Shown here: positions 1 through 7,037 of the stretch, piece by piece
How the letters are laid out: every line of letters starts with the position of its first letter
Numbering within the stretch: position 1 is the first letter of the stretch
Assembly: GCA_003660485.1 (NCBI GenBank)
Contig: QMUI01000011.1
Location: 1 to 11,395 of the forward strand
Direction of reading: 5' to 3'
DNA: 11,395 bases
DNA from: Thermococci archaeon
Lineage (GTDB): Archaea > Methanobacteriota_B > Thermococci > Thermococcales > Thermococcaceae
The notes under the pieces: generated by a model
What the model was told of the DNA's origin: nothing
What the model saw: the letters and a program-made list of their open reading frames with translations, nothing else
The model's database searches: none
Position numbers and translations under genes: made by a program

Positions 1-1
1 C

Positions 2-130
2 TGCTTGGAGGTGGTGGTCGTTAAAGGGGAGGCCAAGAAGATAAAGAAGATCGCTGACAGGCTTCTAAGCCTCAAGGGAGTTAAGCACGGTAAACTAGTG
101 ATGACGACTACGGGCAAAGAGTTGGTGTGA
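2..130 (+). CDS. nikR: Nickel-responsive regulator NikR, C-terminal end (partial)
   Basis: The frame entering from the left edge gives 42 residues before TGA at 128-130, starting [10 protein letters not shown] and ending T-T-T-G-K-E-L-V. This matches the end of the NikR metal-binding (ACT-like) domain. NikR is a tetrameric ribbon-helix-helix repressor that senses nickel and shuts off nickel uptake genes. The first residue, Cys followed by Leu-Glu-Val, corresponds to the conserved nickel-ligand cysteine of the family (Cys95 in E. coli numbering). The DNA-binding half and the other ligands lie outside the window. A T-rich stretch follows the stop, so transcription probably ends before the next gene. 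The identification rests on a short but characteristic segment recalled from Pyrococcus NikR. Confidence 0.8.
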   Translation, partial: CLEVVVVKGEAKKIKKIADRLLSLKGVKHGKLVMTTTGKELV

Positions 131-155
131 CGAAAGTTTTATTAACCTTTTCTTA
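131..155 (+). terminator. T-rich archaeal terminator after nikR
   Basis: Runs of T (GTTTTATT, then CCTTTTCTT) directly follow the nikR stop, with no strong hairpin. Archaeal RNA polymerase stops at such oligo-T tracts, so this probably separates nikR from the next promoter. This is inference from base composition. Confidence 0.45.
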
Positions 156-176
156 CTAAAATCTTATCGGAGTCAA

Positions 177-222
177 TAGGTTTAAATTGAGCGAGAACCA
201 AAATAATAATTGTCAGGAGGTG
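177..222 (+). promoter_or_regulatory. Promoter and ribosome binding site of the CBS-HPF gene
   Basis: A TATA box TTTAAA at 181-186 (context AGGTTTAAATTG) predicts a transcript start near 208-210. A strong Shine-Dalgarno GGAGGTG at 216-222 sits seven bases before the ATG at 230. The expected leader is about 20 bases. The strong SD fixes the start codon. Confidence 0.65.
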
Positions 223-229
223 GCCAGGA

Positions 230-1408
230 ATGGTCGGAATACAGGTGCAGGAAGTTATGACGGACAAGTACGCGAAGATAGATATAAGCGCGCCTCTTTC
301 TGAGGCAATTGGAATTATTGAGAAGGAAGACCCAGATCTAATTCTCGTGTTCGATGACAACGTGTACAAAGGCGTCTTAACCCAGGATCTAATTATAAGA
401 TCCCACCTCAAGTGGGATCCAACTAAGGCAAAGGTTAGGGACGTGTATAAGCCGGCCCCCGTTGTTAAGCCTAACGATGATCTAAGCCACGCAGCTAAGC
501 TAATGCTTGAGACCGATTTAAGATCCCTTCCGGTTGGTGAAAGCAAGGCTGAGATAATAGGTGTAATAAGCGATATAGCTCTGCTTGAGAGGGTTGTTGC
601 TGAGGAGTTCGGTAAGAGAAAGGTGGAGGAGTTCATGACAAAGGATGTTATAACACTAGGGCCAGATGACACCGTTGCGAAGGCCTTAGCTACTATGAGA
701 GATCATGCCATTTCAAGAATTCCAATAGTTGACGAAGAGGGGAAGCTTGAGGGCCTCGTGACGCTACACGATCTAATAATAAGATTCATCAAGCCAAGGT
801 TTAGGGCCCAGACCGGGGAGCTGGTCGGCGAGAAGATACCTCCGTTCAGCATGAAGCTCAGGGAGGCGATGATAAAGGGAGTCATAACACTCCTTCCAGA
901 TGCAACGGTTAGAGAGGCCGTAGCGACGATGAAGGACAACAACATAGATGGTCTGGTCGTTGTAGATGAGAACAACAAGGTCGTTGGAGTGCTCACAGTT
1001 AAGGATCTCCTGCTACCAATATCAAGGATGGTCGAGAAGGAGGCTAAATTCTACCTACAGCTCGGTGGTGACGCTTCAGCCCTAAGCGAGTTCACGAGGG
1101 AGAGGATAATCAACGACATAAAGAGGTTCGTCGACGGCTACTCTGACCTTCTGGGCAACGAGGGGATAATCTACCTGTACATAAGGAGGTTCAACGAGAA
1201 GTTCAGGGGAGTCCACCTCTACCAGGCAAGGATGAGGGTGGTTACCGATAAGGGAGTGTTCGTGGCTAAGGGAGAAACCTGGGGTGCCATTCAAGCTGTA
1301 CACGATGCCATAAGGGCAATTGAGAGGCAACTCCTTCAGAAGGCCGAGCTTGAGAGGGACATCCGCTACGCCAAGAGGTTCATTGAAAAGCTCGAGCTCT
1401 GGCGCTGA
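230..1408 (+). CDS. Four-CBS-domain protein with C-terminal HPF/S30AE-like ribosome-binding domain
   Basis: 392 residues. Four CBS motifs lie at about residues 4-60, 68-125, 133-190 and 207-265, each with the -V-x-x-x-M/V ... G-V/L-V/L-T-x-x-D-L pattern. This is two Bateman modules, the arrangement of AMPK gamma subunits, which bind AMP, ADP or ATP. Residues about 268-392 are not CBS. Their predicted order strand, long helix (TRERIINDIKRFVDGYSDLL), two to three strands, then helix (ETWGAIQAVHDAIRAIERQL) follows the fold of bacterial hibernation factor HPF/YfiA, including the G-x-x-x-x-A-I-x-x-x-x-D-x-x-x-x-Q-L helix. Inference: an energy-sensing factor that binds the small ribosomal subunit. 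I recall a reported P. furiosus factor that dimerises 30S subunits and think this may be its orthologue, but cannot confirm it here. The 3' end overlaps the convergent gene by 43 bases. The start is set by the SD at 216-222. Confidence 0.85.
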   Translation: MVGIQVQEVMTDKYAKIDISAPLSEAIGIIEKEDPDLILVFDDNVYKGVLTQDLIIRSHLKWDPTKAKVRDVYKPAPVVKPNDDLSHAAKLMLETDLRSLPVGESKAEIIGVISDIALLERVVAEEFGKRKVEEFMTKDVITLGPDDTVAKALATMRDHAISRIPIVDEEGKLEGLVTLHDLIIRFIKPRFRAQTGELVGEKIPPFSMKLREAMIKGVITLLPDATVREAVATMKDNNIDGLVVVDENNKVVGVLTVKDLLLPISRMVEKEAKFYLQLGGDASALSEFTRERIINDIKRFVDGYSDLLGNEGIIYLYIRRFNEKFRGVHLYQARMRVVTDKGVFVAKGETWGAIQAVHDAIRAIERQLLQKAELERDIRYAKRFIEKLELWR

Positions 1409-2382
1409 GCCTCCTTGAATAGCTTTCTTGACTTTTCTATCAATTTTGGATTGTTAAGCCTCTTTCCTTCCTCTAGAAGCTCAAAGGAGAAAAATTTTAG
1501 TAGTCTTATGAACTTTCCTGGATTTCTGGATCTTAAATCCCTGAATATGAGCTCAAGCATTGGGAAAGAGTCCTCTTCTGGGAGCAGGAGTAATAATCTA
1601 TAAGCCAAGAGAACCTTATCTATGGGCCTAGCGACCTTTGTAACATCGTGATTCTTACCCAGGAAAAAGAGTAGCCTAGGTAGAGGCCCTCCGACCTTTA
1701 TCCTCTCCAAGATTTCAACTGCCTTATCAACCTCTCCCTCGTCAAGGTACTCAAGGCCGATATGCTCCAGGAGCGATGATCTGAAGGGCTCGGGGAGATT
1801 TTCAGGGGTAACATTTTCCTGGGTTAGCTCGTCAAACTCTGGACTCTCCATCTCTCCAATTTCATCGCCAACCTCGACCACTTCATTGTGAAACTCTCCG
1901 CTCGCCTTAATGATCTCGGCATCTACAAGGAACTTCCCGTCCTCGTACTTGATTCCCCCTGGGAGAGGCTTAAGCAACTCTACATCATCCTCATCCAATC
2001 CCAAATCGCTTAGCTTTACTTCAAGGATGTTCTTACTCTTTAGGGCATCGGCTATAGCAGAGCTTATCCTCTTTAGGGCTTTCTTCTTCGTGTAAGAATC
2101 CGGAATGAGCTTGGCACTCTCAACGGCATCCTTAAACCTTTCCATCTTTGAAAGCTCGTAAGATAAGTAGAGGAGGGTTTCGCTCCTGAGTGAAGTAATA
2201 GGGATCGAACTCGCTATCTCCCTCGCCTTTTTAGGGTCTCTCTTAGCTAACTCCTGGGAGATCCACTTTAGGGCGTAAGAGCGCCAGTATTGGTCCTTTA
2301 TTTTTTCAGACAATTGCAGCGCTTTGTCGATATTTCCACTTTCAAGTGCTTCTTTGACCTTCAGTAAATCTTCTATCATCAT
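1366..2382 (-). CDS. TPR-like alpha-helical repeat protein, function unknown
   Basis: 338 residues, not recognised as a named family. The N-terminal 130 residues are paired helices of about 30-35 residues with TPR/HEAT-like spacing, for example [13 protein letters not shown], then A-R-E-I-A-S-S-I-P and [13 protein letters not shown] very acidic, probably disordered linker spans about residues 160-205. More helical repeats follow, such as [14 protein letters not shown]. There is no signal peptide, membrane segment or catalytic motif, so a cytoplasmic scaffold or adaptor is the best guess. Start: two adjacent ATGs, with GGGAGGA at 2393-2399 (complement) ten bases before the first. The stop lies inside the CBS-HPF gene. 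Its general build resembles the leftward TPR-like gene at 7038-8069, so the two may be distant paralogues. Confidence 0.8.
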   Translation of the reverse strand: MMIEDLLKVKEALESGNIDKALQLSEKIKDQYWRSYALKWISQELAKRDPKKAREIASSIPITSLRSETLLYLSYELSKMERFKDAVESAKLIPDSYTKKKALKRISSAIADALKSKNILEVKLSDLGLDEDDVELLKPLPGGIKYEDGKFLVDAEIIKASGEFHNEVVEVGDEIGEMESPEFDELTQENVTPENLPEPFRSSLLEHIGLEYLDEGEVDKAVEILERIKVGGPLPRLLFFLGKNHDVTKVARPIDKVLLAYRLLLLLPEEDSFPMLELIFRDLRSRNPGKFIRLLKFFSFELLEEGKRLNNPKLIEKSRKLFKEAQRQSSSFSMNLLA

Positions 2383-2424
2383 GATTTATTTGTCCTCCCA
2401 AGAATAAAATTTTTGGTGGTGAGG
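2383..2424. promoter_or_regulatory. Compact divergent promoter between the TPR-like gene and gyaR
   Basis: Only 42 bases separate the two start codons. For gyaR, an A/T stretch ATTTATTT around 2384-2391 could be the TATA box, giving a start near 2412. Purine-rich GGTGGTGA at 2415-2422 is the only SD-like sequence before the GTG at 2425. For the leftward gene the SD (2393-2399) lies within this interval, so its TATA box would have to fall inside the gyaR coding start, where none is obvious. The two promoters must overlap physically, so transcription of one may interfere with the other. Confidence 0.4.
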
Positions 2425-3432
2425 GTGAAGCCGAAGGTCTTCATCACTAGGGAAATTCCCGAGAATGGAATAAGGTTGCTAGAGAAGGAGTTTGAAGTTG
2501 AGATCTGGGAAGAGGAAAGGGAAATCCCCAGGGACGTACTCTTGAAGAGGGTTAAAGACGTTGACGCATTAGTCCCAATGCTGAGCGAGAGAATCGACAG
2601 GGAAGTGTTCGAGAATGCCCCAAGGCTCAGAATAGTTGCAAATTATGCCGTTGGCTACGACAACATCGACGTTGAAGAGGCCACGAAGAGGGGGATCTAC
2701 GTAACTAATACACCTGACGTTCTCACCGACGCAACGGCCGACCTAGCGTTCGCTTTACTGTTGGCAACGGCAAGGCACCTAGTCAAGGGGGATAAGTTCG
2801 TTAGGACGGGGGAGTGGAAGAGAAAGGGTGTAGCTTGGCATCCGAAGTTGTTCCTGGGTTACGACGTTTACGGAAAAACGATAGGGATAGTGGGCTTTGG
2901 GAGGATAGGGCAGGCTGTAGCCAGGAGGGCTAAAGGCTTTGGGATGAGAATCCTCTACTACTCAAGGACGAGGAAGCCCGAGGTGGAGAAAGAGCTGAAT
3001 GCGGAGTTTAAACCCTTGGAAGAACTCTTGAGGGAGAGCGACTTCGTTGTTCTTGCGGTTCCCCTAACGAAGGAAACGATGTACATGATAAACGAGGAGA
3101 GGCTTAAGCTGATGAAGCCCACAGCAATCCTGGTGAACGTAGCTAGGGGCAAGGTTGTCGATACTAGGGCGTTGATAAAGGCCCTGAAAGAAGGGTGGAT
3201 AGCCGGGGCTGGCCTTGACGTCTACGAGAAGGAGCCATACTACAATGAGGAGCTCTTCAGCCTTGAGAACGTGGTTCTAACTCCACACATAGGGAGCGCA
3301 ACCTTCGGGGCTAGGGAGGGGATGGCCGAGTTGGTTGCTAGGAATTTAATAGCATTCAAGAGGGGAGAAGTCCCTCCAACCTTGGTGAACAGGGAAGTTA
3401 TAAAGATTAGGAGGCCTGGTTTTGAGTTATGA
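2425..3432 (+). CDS. gyaR: Glyoxylate reductase (D-2-hydroxyacid dehydrogenase family)
   Basis: 335 residues. It reduces glyoxylate to glycolate (also hydroxypyruvate) with NAD(P)H in the cytoplasm. The nucleotide-binding motif G-F-G-R-I-G is at residues 157-162. After the second strand, S-R-T-R at 180-183 suggests NADPH tolerance, because arginines there usually hold the 2'-phosphate. The catalytic triad Arg241, Glu270 and His288 is intact and falls at the positions I recall for the P. horikoshii enzyme. That agreement supports the GTG start at 2425 ([11 protein letters not shown]). A longer frame could begin at TTG 2413 or GTG 2416/2419, but the family begins with MKPKVF. Standalone gene, with its own compact promoter upstream and an oligo-T stop downstream. 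Confidence 0.93.
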   Translation: MKPKVFITREIPENGIRLLEKEFEVEIWEEEREIPRDVLLKRVKDVDALVPMLSERIDREVFENAPRLRIVANYAVGYDNIDVEEATKRGIYVTNTPDVLTDATADLAFALLLATARHLVKGDKFVRTGEWKRKGVAWHPKLFLGYDVYGKTIGIVGFGRIGQAVARRAKGFGMRILYYSRTRKPEVEKELNAEFKPLEELLRESDFVVLAVPLTKETMYMINEERLKLMKPTAILVNVARGKVVDTRALIKALKEGWIAGAGLDVYEKEPYYNEELFSLENVVLTPHIGSATFGAREGMAELVARNLIAFKRGEVPPTLVNREVIKIRRPGFEL

Positions 3433-3442
3433 ACTTTTTCTC
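3433..3442 (+). terminator. Oligo-T terminator after gyaR
   Basis: ACTTTTTC immediately follows the gyaR stop (T run at 3435-3439) with no hairpin, as usual for archaeal intrinsic termination. Confidence 0.4.
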
Positions 3443-3502
3443 TGAATACTCTCACTTGTGCTTCTATCTAAGAGAGATGCGCTACTAACTTCCACATGAC
3501 CC

Positions 3503-3520
3503 TAAAATTATATAAACCTC
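3503..3520 (+). promoter_or_regulatory. TATA box of the toxin-antitoxin operon, near-leaderless
   Basis: A clear TATA box TTATATAAA at 3508-3516 with an A-rich upstream element predicts a transcript start at about 3536-3538, only 3-5 bases before the antitoxin ATG at 3541. No SD motif lies at the right distance (a GGAG at 3521-3524 is 16 bases away). The message is therefore probably almost leaderless. The rest of 3443-3540 shows no gene or other signal that I can support. Confidence 0.6.
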
Positions 3521-3540
3521 GGAGATAAGGATGTTCAGCT

Positions 3541-3753
3541 ATGAAGACAATAAACGTGAAAGTTCCTGATTGGGTTTCAGAACAAGAGGCCCAACTTTGG
3601 ATAGCAGAGGGGCTTGGAAGAAAGATATCCCGGCGAATAGTTCTTGAAGCTCTTGCTAAGGGTATCCCGCTAGATGAAAAACCCTTTGAAGAAACAAGAG
3701 AAGAAGTTTGGAGTGAGATTAAGCGCAAATATATAGAGATGGGATTGATATGA
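3541..3753 (+). CDS. VapB-type antitoxin (putative)
   Basis: 70 residues, lying directly before a PIN-domain nuclease gene and overlapping it by four bases (ATGA at 3750-3753), the classic antitoxin-toxin arrangement with translational coupling. The N-terminal strand M-K-T-I-N-V-K-V-P-D-W-V is followed by helices (E-A-Q-L-W-I-A-E-G-L and S-R-R-I-V-L-E-A-L-A), which would suit a ribbon-helix-helix-like DNA-binding domain. The charged C-terminal helix (E-E-T-R-E-E-V-W-S-E-I-K-R-K-Y) would wrap around the toxin. Expected role: neutralise the toxin and repress the shared promoter. Two adjacent arginines are CGG and CGA, rare in the neighbouring genes, which suggests horizontal arrival. The exact antitoxin family is not certain; position is the main evidence. 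Confidence 0.7.
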   Translation: MKTINVKVPDWVSEQEAQLWIAEGLGRKISRRIVLEALAKGIPLDEKPFEETREEVWSEIKRKYIEMGLI

Positions 3754-4217
3754 ATGTCGTGGTTGATAGTAACATCCTGTTCTCAATAATTGTGTCTGGT
3801 AGGAAATCAAAAGCGTTCAGGCTTCTTGAAGAACACGAAATTACGCTCTTTGCTCCGGAAGAGATAATTTTTGAGTTCAGACGGCACACTTGCAAACTCA
3901 AAAAGTTCGCAAAGGACTTTGAATATCGCACATTCTTGGCTTTTTCGCTTGTTCAAATACTTCCCTTAGAATTCTACTCAGATAAAATCAAGGAGGCCTA
4001 TGAGGTAGCTTCTAAGTTTGATGAGAAAGACACGCCCTTCATAGCTCTGGCTATGAAACTTAACGTTCCCATATGGACAGGGGACAGAAAAATGCTCCTC
4101 GCATCACTATCGAGTAAGAAATTCGTCGCGTTGGACACGTTAGCTTTGGAATCTCTTTTGGCTGGAAAAAGCCTAGAGGAAGTATTGAAAGACATGGAAT
4201 CCCGTCTTAGGTCATAG
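3750..4217 (+). CDS. PIN-domain ribonuclease toxin, VapC type
   Basis: 155 residues. PIN domains are magnesium-dependent RNases; VapC toxins typically cut tRNA or rRNA and arrest growth. All four conserved acidic residues are present: Asp6 (V-V-V-D-S-N), Glu42 (I-F-E-F), Asp94 (E-K-D-T-P-F-I-A) and Asp112 (W-T-G-D-R-K), so the enzyme should be active. It is somewhat longer than the usual 130-140 residues because of a C-terminal helical tail (L-E-S-L-L-A-G-K-S-L-E-E-V-L-K-D-M). The start ATG overlaps the antitoxin stop, with no separate SD. Several arginines are CGG, CGC or CGT rather than AGG/AGA. A solitary PIN nuclease of another function cannot be excluded, but the overlap argues for a toxin. 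Confidence 0.85.
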   Translation: MNVVVDSNILFSIIVSGRKSKAFRLLEEHEITLFAPEEIIFEFRRHTCKLKKFAKDFEYRTFLAFSLVQILPLEFYSDKIKEAYEVASKFDEKDTPFIALAMKLNVPIWTGDRKMLLASLSSKKFVALDTLALESLLAGKSLEEVLKDMESRLRS

Positions 4218-4227
4218 TTTAAAAATT
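4218..4227 (+). promoter_or_regulatory. TATA box of the box C/D guide RNA
   Basis: TTTAAAAATT starts immediately after the toxin stop codon. Its centre is about 26 bases before 4248, which is exactly where the guide RNA should begin, so the RNA probably has its own promoter rather than being cut from the toxin message. Confidence 0.55.
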
Positions 4228-4248
4228 GGTGAATAATAAAAATCAACA

Positions 4249-4306
4249 AGCGATGATGAGCTCCATCCCTGTCTGAAAAAATGATGAATGTAGCGCGCTC
4301 TGAGCT
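4249..4306 (+). ncRNA. Box C/D guide RNA (2'-O-methylation guide sRNA)
   Basis: All four boxes are perfect and correctly spaced: C box ATGATGA 4253-4259, D' box CTGA 4273-4276, spacer AAAA, C' box ATGATGA 4281-4287, D box CTGA 4300-4303. The D' guide is 4260-4272 (13 bases) and the D guide 4288-4299 (ATGTAGCGCGCT, 12 bases). Flanking AGC and GCT (4249-4251 and 4304-4306) can form a short terminal stem. In archaea such RNAs join L7Ae, Nop5 and fibrillarin to methylate rRNA or tRNA at the base paired with the fifth guide base before the D or D' box. The D guide targets a sequence like AGCGCGCUACAU, which shares the GCUACA core of the conserved 16S segment GCUACAAUGG; the target is inference. 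The RNA ends at the stop codon of the convergent peptidase gene. Confidence 0.88.
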
Positions 4307-6167
4307 ACTCCTTCATTATCTTCTCCACGTCGAAGCCTTCCTCGTACTTCTTGAGCTTCCTCTCGAAGAACTCCATGAATAGCTTGTACCTCTTCATCCT
4401 GTGCTTTGGACTCCCTGTGATGCTGTGGCCGTGTGGACCGCGCTTGAATATCGCAATGTACGCTTCCTTCCCTAAGTCCTTGAGCACGTGGTAGAACATA
4501 ACTGACTGATCGAGCGGACAGCGGTAGTCCTCGAGGGAGTGGATCAGTAATATAGGGGCTTTAACGTTCTTTGCGTAGAACAGTGGGCTTAGCTTCCTGA
4601 AGTTCTCGTTCTCCAATGGATTCTCTCCTATTACTTCCTTATCGAACCATAGACCTATATCGGAGAAAGCGTAGCTGGTCAGCCAGTAGCTTATGCCGTT
4701 CTCGCTTATTCCCGCCTTGAACAGCTCGGATTGAGTCAAGGCCCAGTTAGTCATAAACCCTCCGTAGCTTATTCCAGTAATACCAACCCTCTCCCTATCA
4801 GCTTGAGGCTCAAGCTTGAAGAACTCCTCTATCCCGTTCATTATATCCTGGAAGTCCTCTAGACCAGTTCTGTTTAAAACCCTCAGCGCGAAGTCCTCGC
4901 TGTAACCGTAGCTCCCCCTCGGGTTGACGAAGACTACGTAGTAACCTTTACTCGCCATTAGCTGCATCTCGTACTTGAAGTAGTAACCGTACATTCCCTT
5001 TGGCCCACCGTGGACGAAGACTATTACTGGAGCCTTCTCTCCCTCCTTGATCTCCGGCTTTATGTACCATCCGTCTATCTCAAGGTCGAGCGACTTAAAG
5101 CGGAAGTGCTTTGGCTCGAACGTCTTAAGCTTCTTGAATATCAGCCCGTTGTAATCCGTTAGTTGCCTCTCCCCTCCGTTCCAGACGTAGAGCTCCCTTA
5201 GCCTTGTGGCAGTTTCCTTCAGGTAAACTATTACCTTATCAACGTCAAACCCCATTATCCAGTGCTTTCCTTTTGCTATCTCCTTAACCTCTCCATCCCA
5301 GACGTAAAGATTAACGCTACCCTCCTCGTAAAGGGTGAAGTATACCTTTCCGTCCTTAATCTTTGCCTGCCCTGCCTCCCTGTCGATTTCGTCCATTATT
5401 CCAGTAATTTTGCCGTCCTCGTATATGTAGAGCTTGTCGTGCTCGCTCATGTACTTCTTCTCCGGCTTTCCGTACAGGAGAATCCTCTTGCCGTCGGAGT
5501 CTATAGCTTGGAACGAGACCTTCTCAAGCACCTTTTCTTCCTCTCCATCTTTCCAGATGTAGATGTCCCAGAACTTGAAGTACTGTGGGATTCCCTCCCT
5601 GTGCGGAACACTAATCACTATCGAATCTCCATGCCATATTCCCGAAGAGAACCTTGGCTTCTCGAACTCCTCTATTACTTCCTCAGCCTCGGTATCTAAG
5701 ATCCAGAATGTAGTCTTCTCCCCGTCGAAGAAGCCTAGCCTGTCGAACCACACCGGAACGTCATCGTCAAACACGAAGTCTTCATCGTCCCTCCTCTTGA
5801 ACCCTACAACTAGAAGCCTCCTTGAGTCTTCGTTCCACTCTATAGATCTCACGTTCTTGGCCTCAAGAACCTTCTTTGCGGTAAGGGTTTCTATGTCAGC
5901 AACCCAAATCTCGCTCTTCTTTTTCTCCTCGTTGACTCTCATGAATGCTATCCTCTTTCCATCTGGAGAAATCCTGGGCATTGAGGCGTTCTCTATGTAC
6001 TTCCTCTTTCCTGTTTCTAGGTCTTCAATTACTATCGTGTTCTCGTACTTGTTGCTCTCAAGGTTCGCCTTCGTTAGCACGTAGGCCACCAAGTTACCCC
6101 TAGTCCTGGGGTCGTCCAAATATGCAAACTTGGCGAAGGTCTTCTCGTTCCATTCGATACTGCTCAT
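4305..6167 (-). CDS. Acylaminoacyl peptidase / S9 prolyl oligopeptidase family
   Basis: 620 residues. It removes N-acylated amino acids from short peptides in the cytoplasm and helps recycle peptides. The N-terminal part (about 1-370) is a seven-bladed beta-propeller, with repeats such as P-R-I-S-P-D-G-K-R-I-A-F. The C-terminal alpha/beta hydrolase has the oxyanion region V-F-V-H-G-G-P, nucleophile Ser467 in G-I-S-Y-G-G-F, Asp547 in S-L-E-D-Y-R-C-P and His579 in R-G-P-H-G-H-S. The length and catalytic positions agree with the archaeal enzyme as I recall it. Start: the frame extends nine codons further to an ATG at 6194, but SD GGTGAT (complement 6174-6179) sits six bases before the ATG at 6167, so I chose 6167. 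It is the last gene of a leftward operon, 26 bases behind the transporter gene. Confidence 0.93.
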   Translation of the reverse strand: MSSIEWNEKTFAKFAYLDDPRTRGNLVAYVLTKANLESNKYENTIVIEDLETGKRKYIENASMPRISPDGKRIAFMRVNEEKKKSEIWVADIETLTAKKVLEAKNVRSIEWNEDSRRLLVVGFKRRDDEDFVFDDDVPVWFDRLGFFDGEKTTFWILDTEAEEVIEEFEKPRFSSGIWHGDSIVISVPHREGIPQYFKFWDIYIWKDGEEEKVLEKVSFQAIDSDGKRILLYGKPEKKYMSEHDKLYIYEDGKITGIMDEIDREAGQAKIKDGKVYFTLYEEGSVNLYVWDGEVKEIAKGKHWIMGFDVDKVIVYLKETATRLRELYVWNGGERQLTDYNGLIFKKLKTFEPKHFRFKSLDLEIDGWYIKPEIKEGEKAPVIVFVHGGPKGMYGYYFKYEMQLMASKGYYVVFVNPRGSYGYSEDFALRVLNRTGLEDFQDIMNGIEEFFKLEPQADRERVGITGISYGGFMTNWALTQSELFKAGISENGISYWLTSYAFSDIGLWFDKEVIGENPLENENFRKLSPLFYAKNVKAPILLIHSLEDYRCPLDQSVMFYHVLKDLGKEAYIAIFKRGPHGHSITGSPKHRMKRYKLFMEFFERKLKKYEEGFDVEKIMKE

Positions 6168-6173
6168 AACGGT

Positions 6174-6179
6174 ATCACC
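6174..6179 (-). promoter_or_regulatory. Ribosome binding site deciding the peptidase start
   Basis: GGTGAT on the complement, six bases before the ATG at 6165-6167. It selects this ATG over the upstream ATG at 6192-6194, which overlaps the transporter stop. Confidence 0.75.
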
Positions 6180-6193
6180 AAAACTTAATTGCA

Positions 6194-7036
6194 TCAGTTC
6201 CTATTAAGCTTTTCTTTGTACAACTCTATCCATATCGCCGACATTATTAGGAGTGCCCCTAGGTAGCCTTTTACCGAAAGCACCTCACCCAGGGTTACCA
6301 GGGAGAACAAATGTCCGAATACGGGTTCAGCAGAGTACAGTATCGCAGCCCTGTAGGCTTCAACCTTAGGCTGGTACTTGACCTGGGCAAAGAAAGCTAA
6401 TGCCGTGGCGAATATTCCTGTGTAGAGGATAGCGAGGAGAACGCTTCCCTCTGGCATTGGCAGGCCTTCCGCAATTAGGGCATAGGTCGTTGAAAGCACC
6501 GCATTCCAGAAGACTTGCCAGAAGGCTATTCCTATTCCGTGCTTGCTGAAGTACTCCACGAGAACTATCTGGAAGGCGAAGCTTAATGCCGCTATTATTG
6601 TAAGTAGATCCCCATAGTTTAAGGACAGCCTCGCGTTGGAGATTAGGTAAAGGCCCAAAATTGCAAGGATCAACGCCACTGAATCTTCAACCTTTATAAT
6701 CTTTCTTAGGATTAAATAAGCGACGAAAGGAGTAAAGACCACGTAGAGGGATGTTATAAAGGCCGAATTTGATGCTGTGGTGTACTTTAATCCGACGATC
6801 TGAAACCCATGCCCCAGGAACAGGGTAACTCCCAAAATTAGCCCAGGGATTATTTGATCTCTCCTCAACTCCTTTTTGAGGAAGAGAAGCATTAACAGGG
6901 AAGCTATCGTGAATCTAATGGCTATGAACGTTATTGGGGGAAAATCTTTAACCGCGACCTTCATTACGGGAAACGTTGAGCCCCAAATCACCGAGATTCC
7001 AAGGAGCACAAGTGAGGCCTTGGTTTTTTCCTTCAT
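6194..7036 (-). CDS. EamA/DMT-family membrane transporter
   Basis: 280 residues with about ten hydrophobic membrane segments in two homologous halves, the 10-TM build of the drug/metabolite transporter superfamily. The first half begins with the family signature I-W-G-S-T-F-P-V-M-K near residue 18. The end of each half carries a conserved small-residue pattern (T-T-A-S-N-S-A-F-I and A-A-I-L-Y-S-A-E-P-V-F). Members export amino acids, nucleosides or other metabolites; the substrate cannot be read from the sequence. It starts one base after the stop of the TPR-like gene and lacks a clear SD, so it is probably translated by coupling. Lying before a peptidase gene, export of surplus amino acids is a possible but unproven role. 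Confidence 0.88.
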   Translation of the reverse strand: MKEKTKASLVLLGISVIWGSTFPVMKVAVKDFPPITFIAIRFTIASLLMLLFLKKELRRDQIIPGLILGVTLFLGHGFQIVGLKYTTASNSAFITSLYVVFTPFVAYLILRKIIKVEDSVALILAILGLYLISNARLSLNYGDLLTIIAALSFAFQIVLVEYFSKHGIGIAFWQVFWNAVLSTTYALIAEGLPMPEGSVLLAILYTGIFATALAFFAQVKYQPKVEAYRAAILYSAEPVFGHLFSLVTLGEVLSVKGYLGALLIMSAIWIELYKEKLNRN

Positions 7037-7037
7037 G

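Noticed and set aside
142..1330. Long open frames on the minus strand across the CBS-HPF gene
   Set aside because: They are Ser/Thr/Leu-rich, lie opposite a well-recognised gene with a strong SD and have no start signals of their own; they mirror its codon bias.
2413..2424. TTG at 2413 as the gyaR start
   Set aside because: The family starts with MKPKVF, and the catalytic residue numbers fit the GTG at 2425; the added residues V-V-R do not fit relatives as I recall them.
2435..2450. GTGATGA on the minus strand near the gyaR start as a box C element
   Set aside because: No D or D' box follows at a plausible distance; it is explained as gyaR coding sequence.
5262..6084. Open frames on the plus strand opposite the acylaminoacyl peptidase
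   Set aside because: Antisense to a clearly identified enzyme, with no SD and no family resemblance.
6172..6188. TATCAC near the peptidase start as a glycolytic operator
   Set aside because: Only one half-site is present. On the coding strand it is simply the ribosome binding site GGTGATA.
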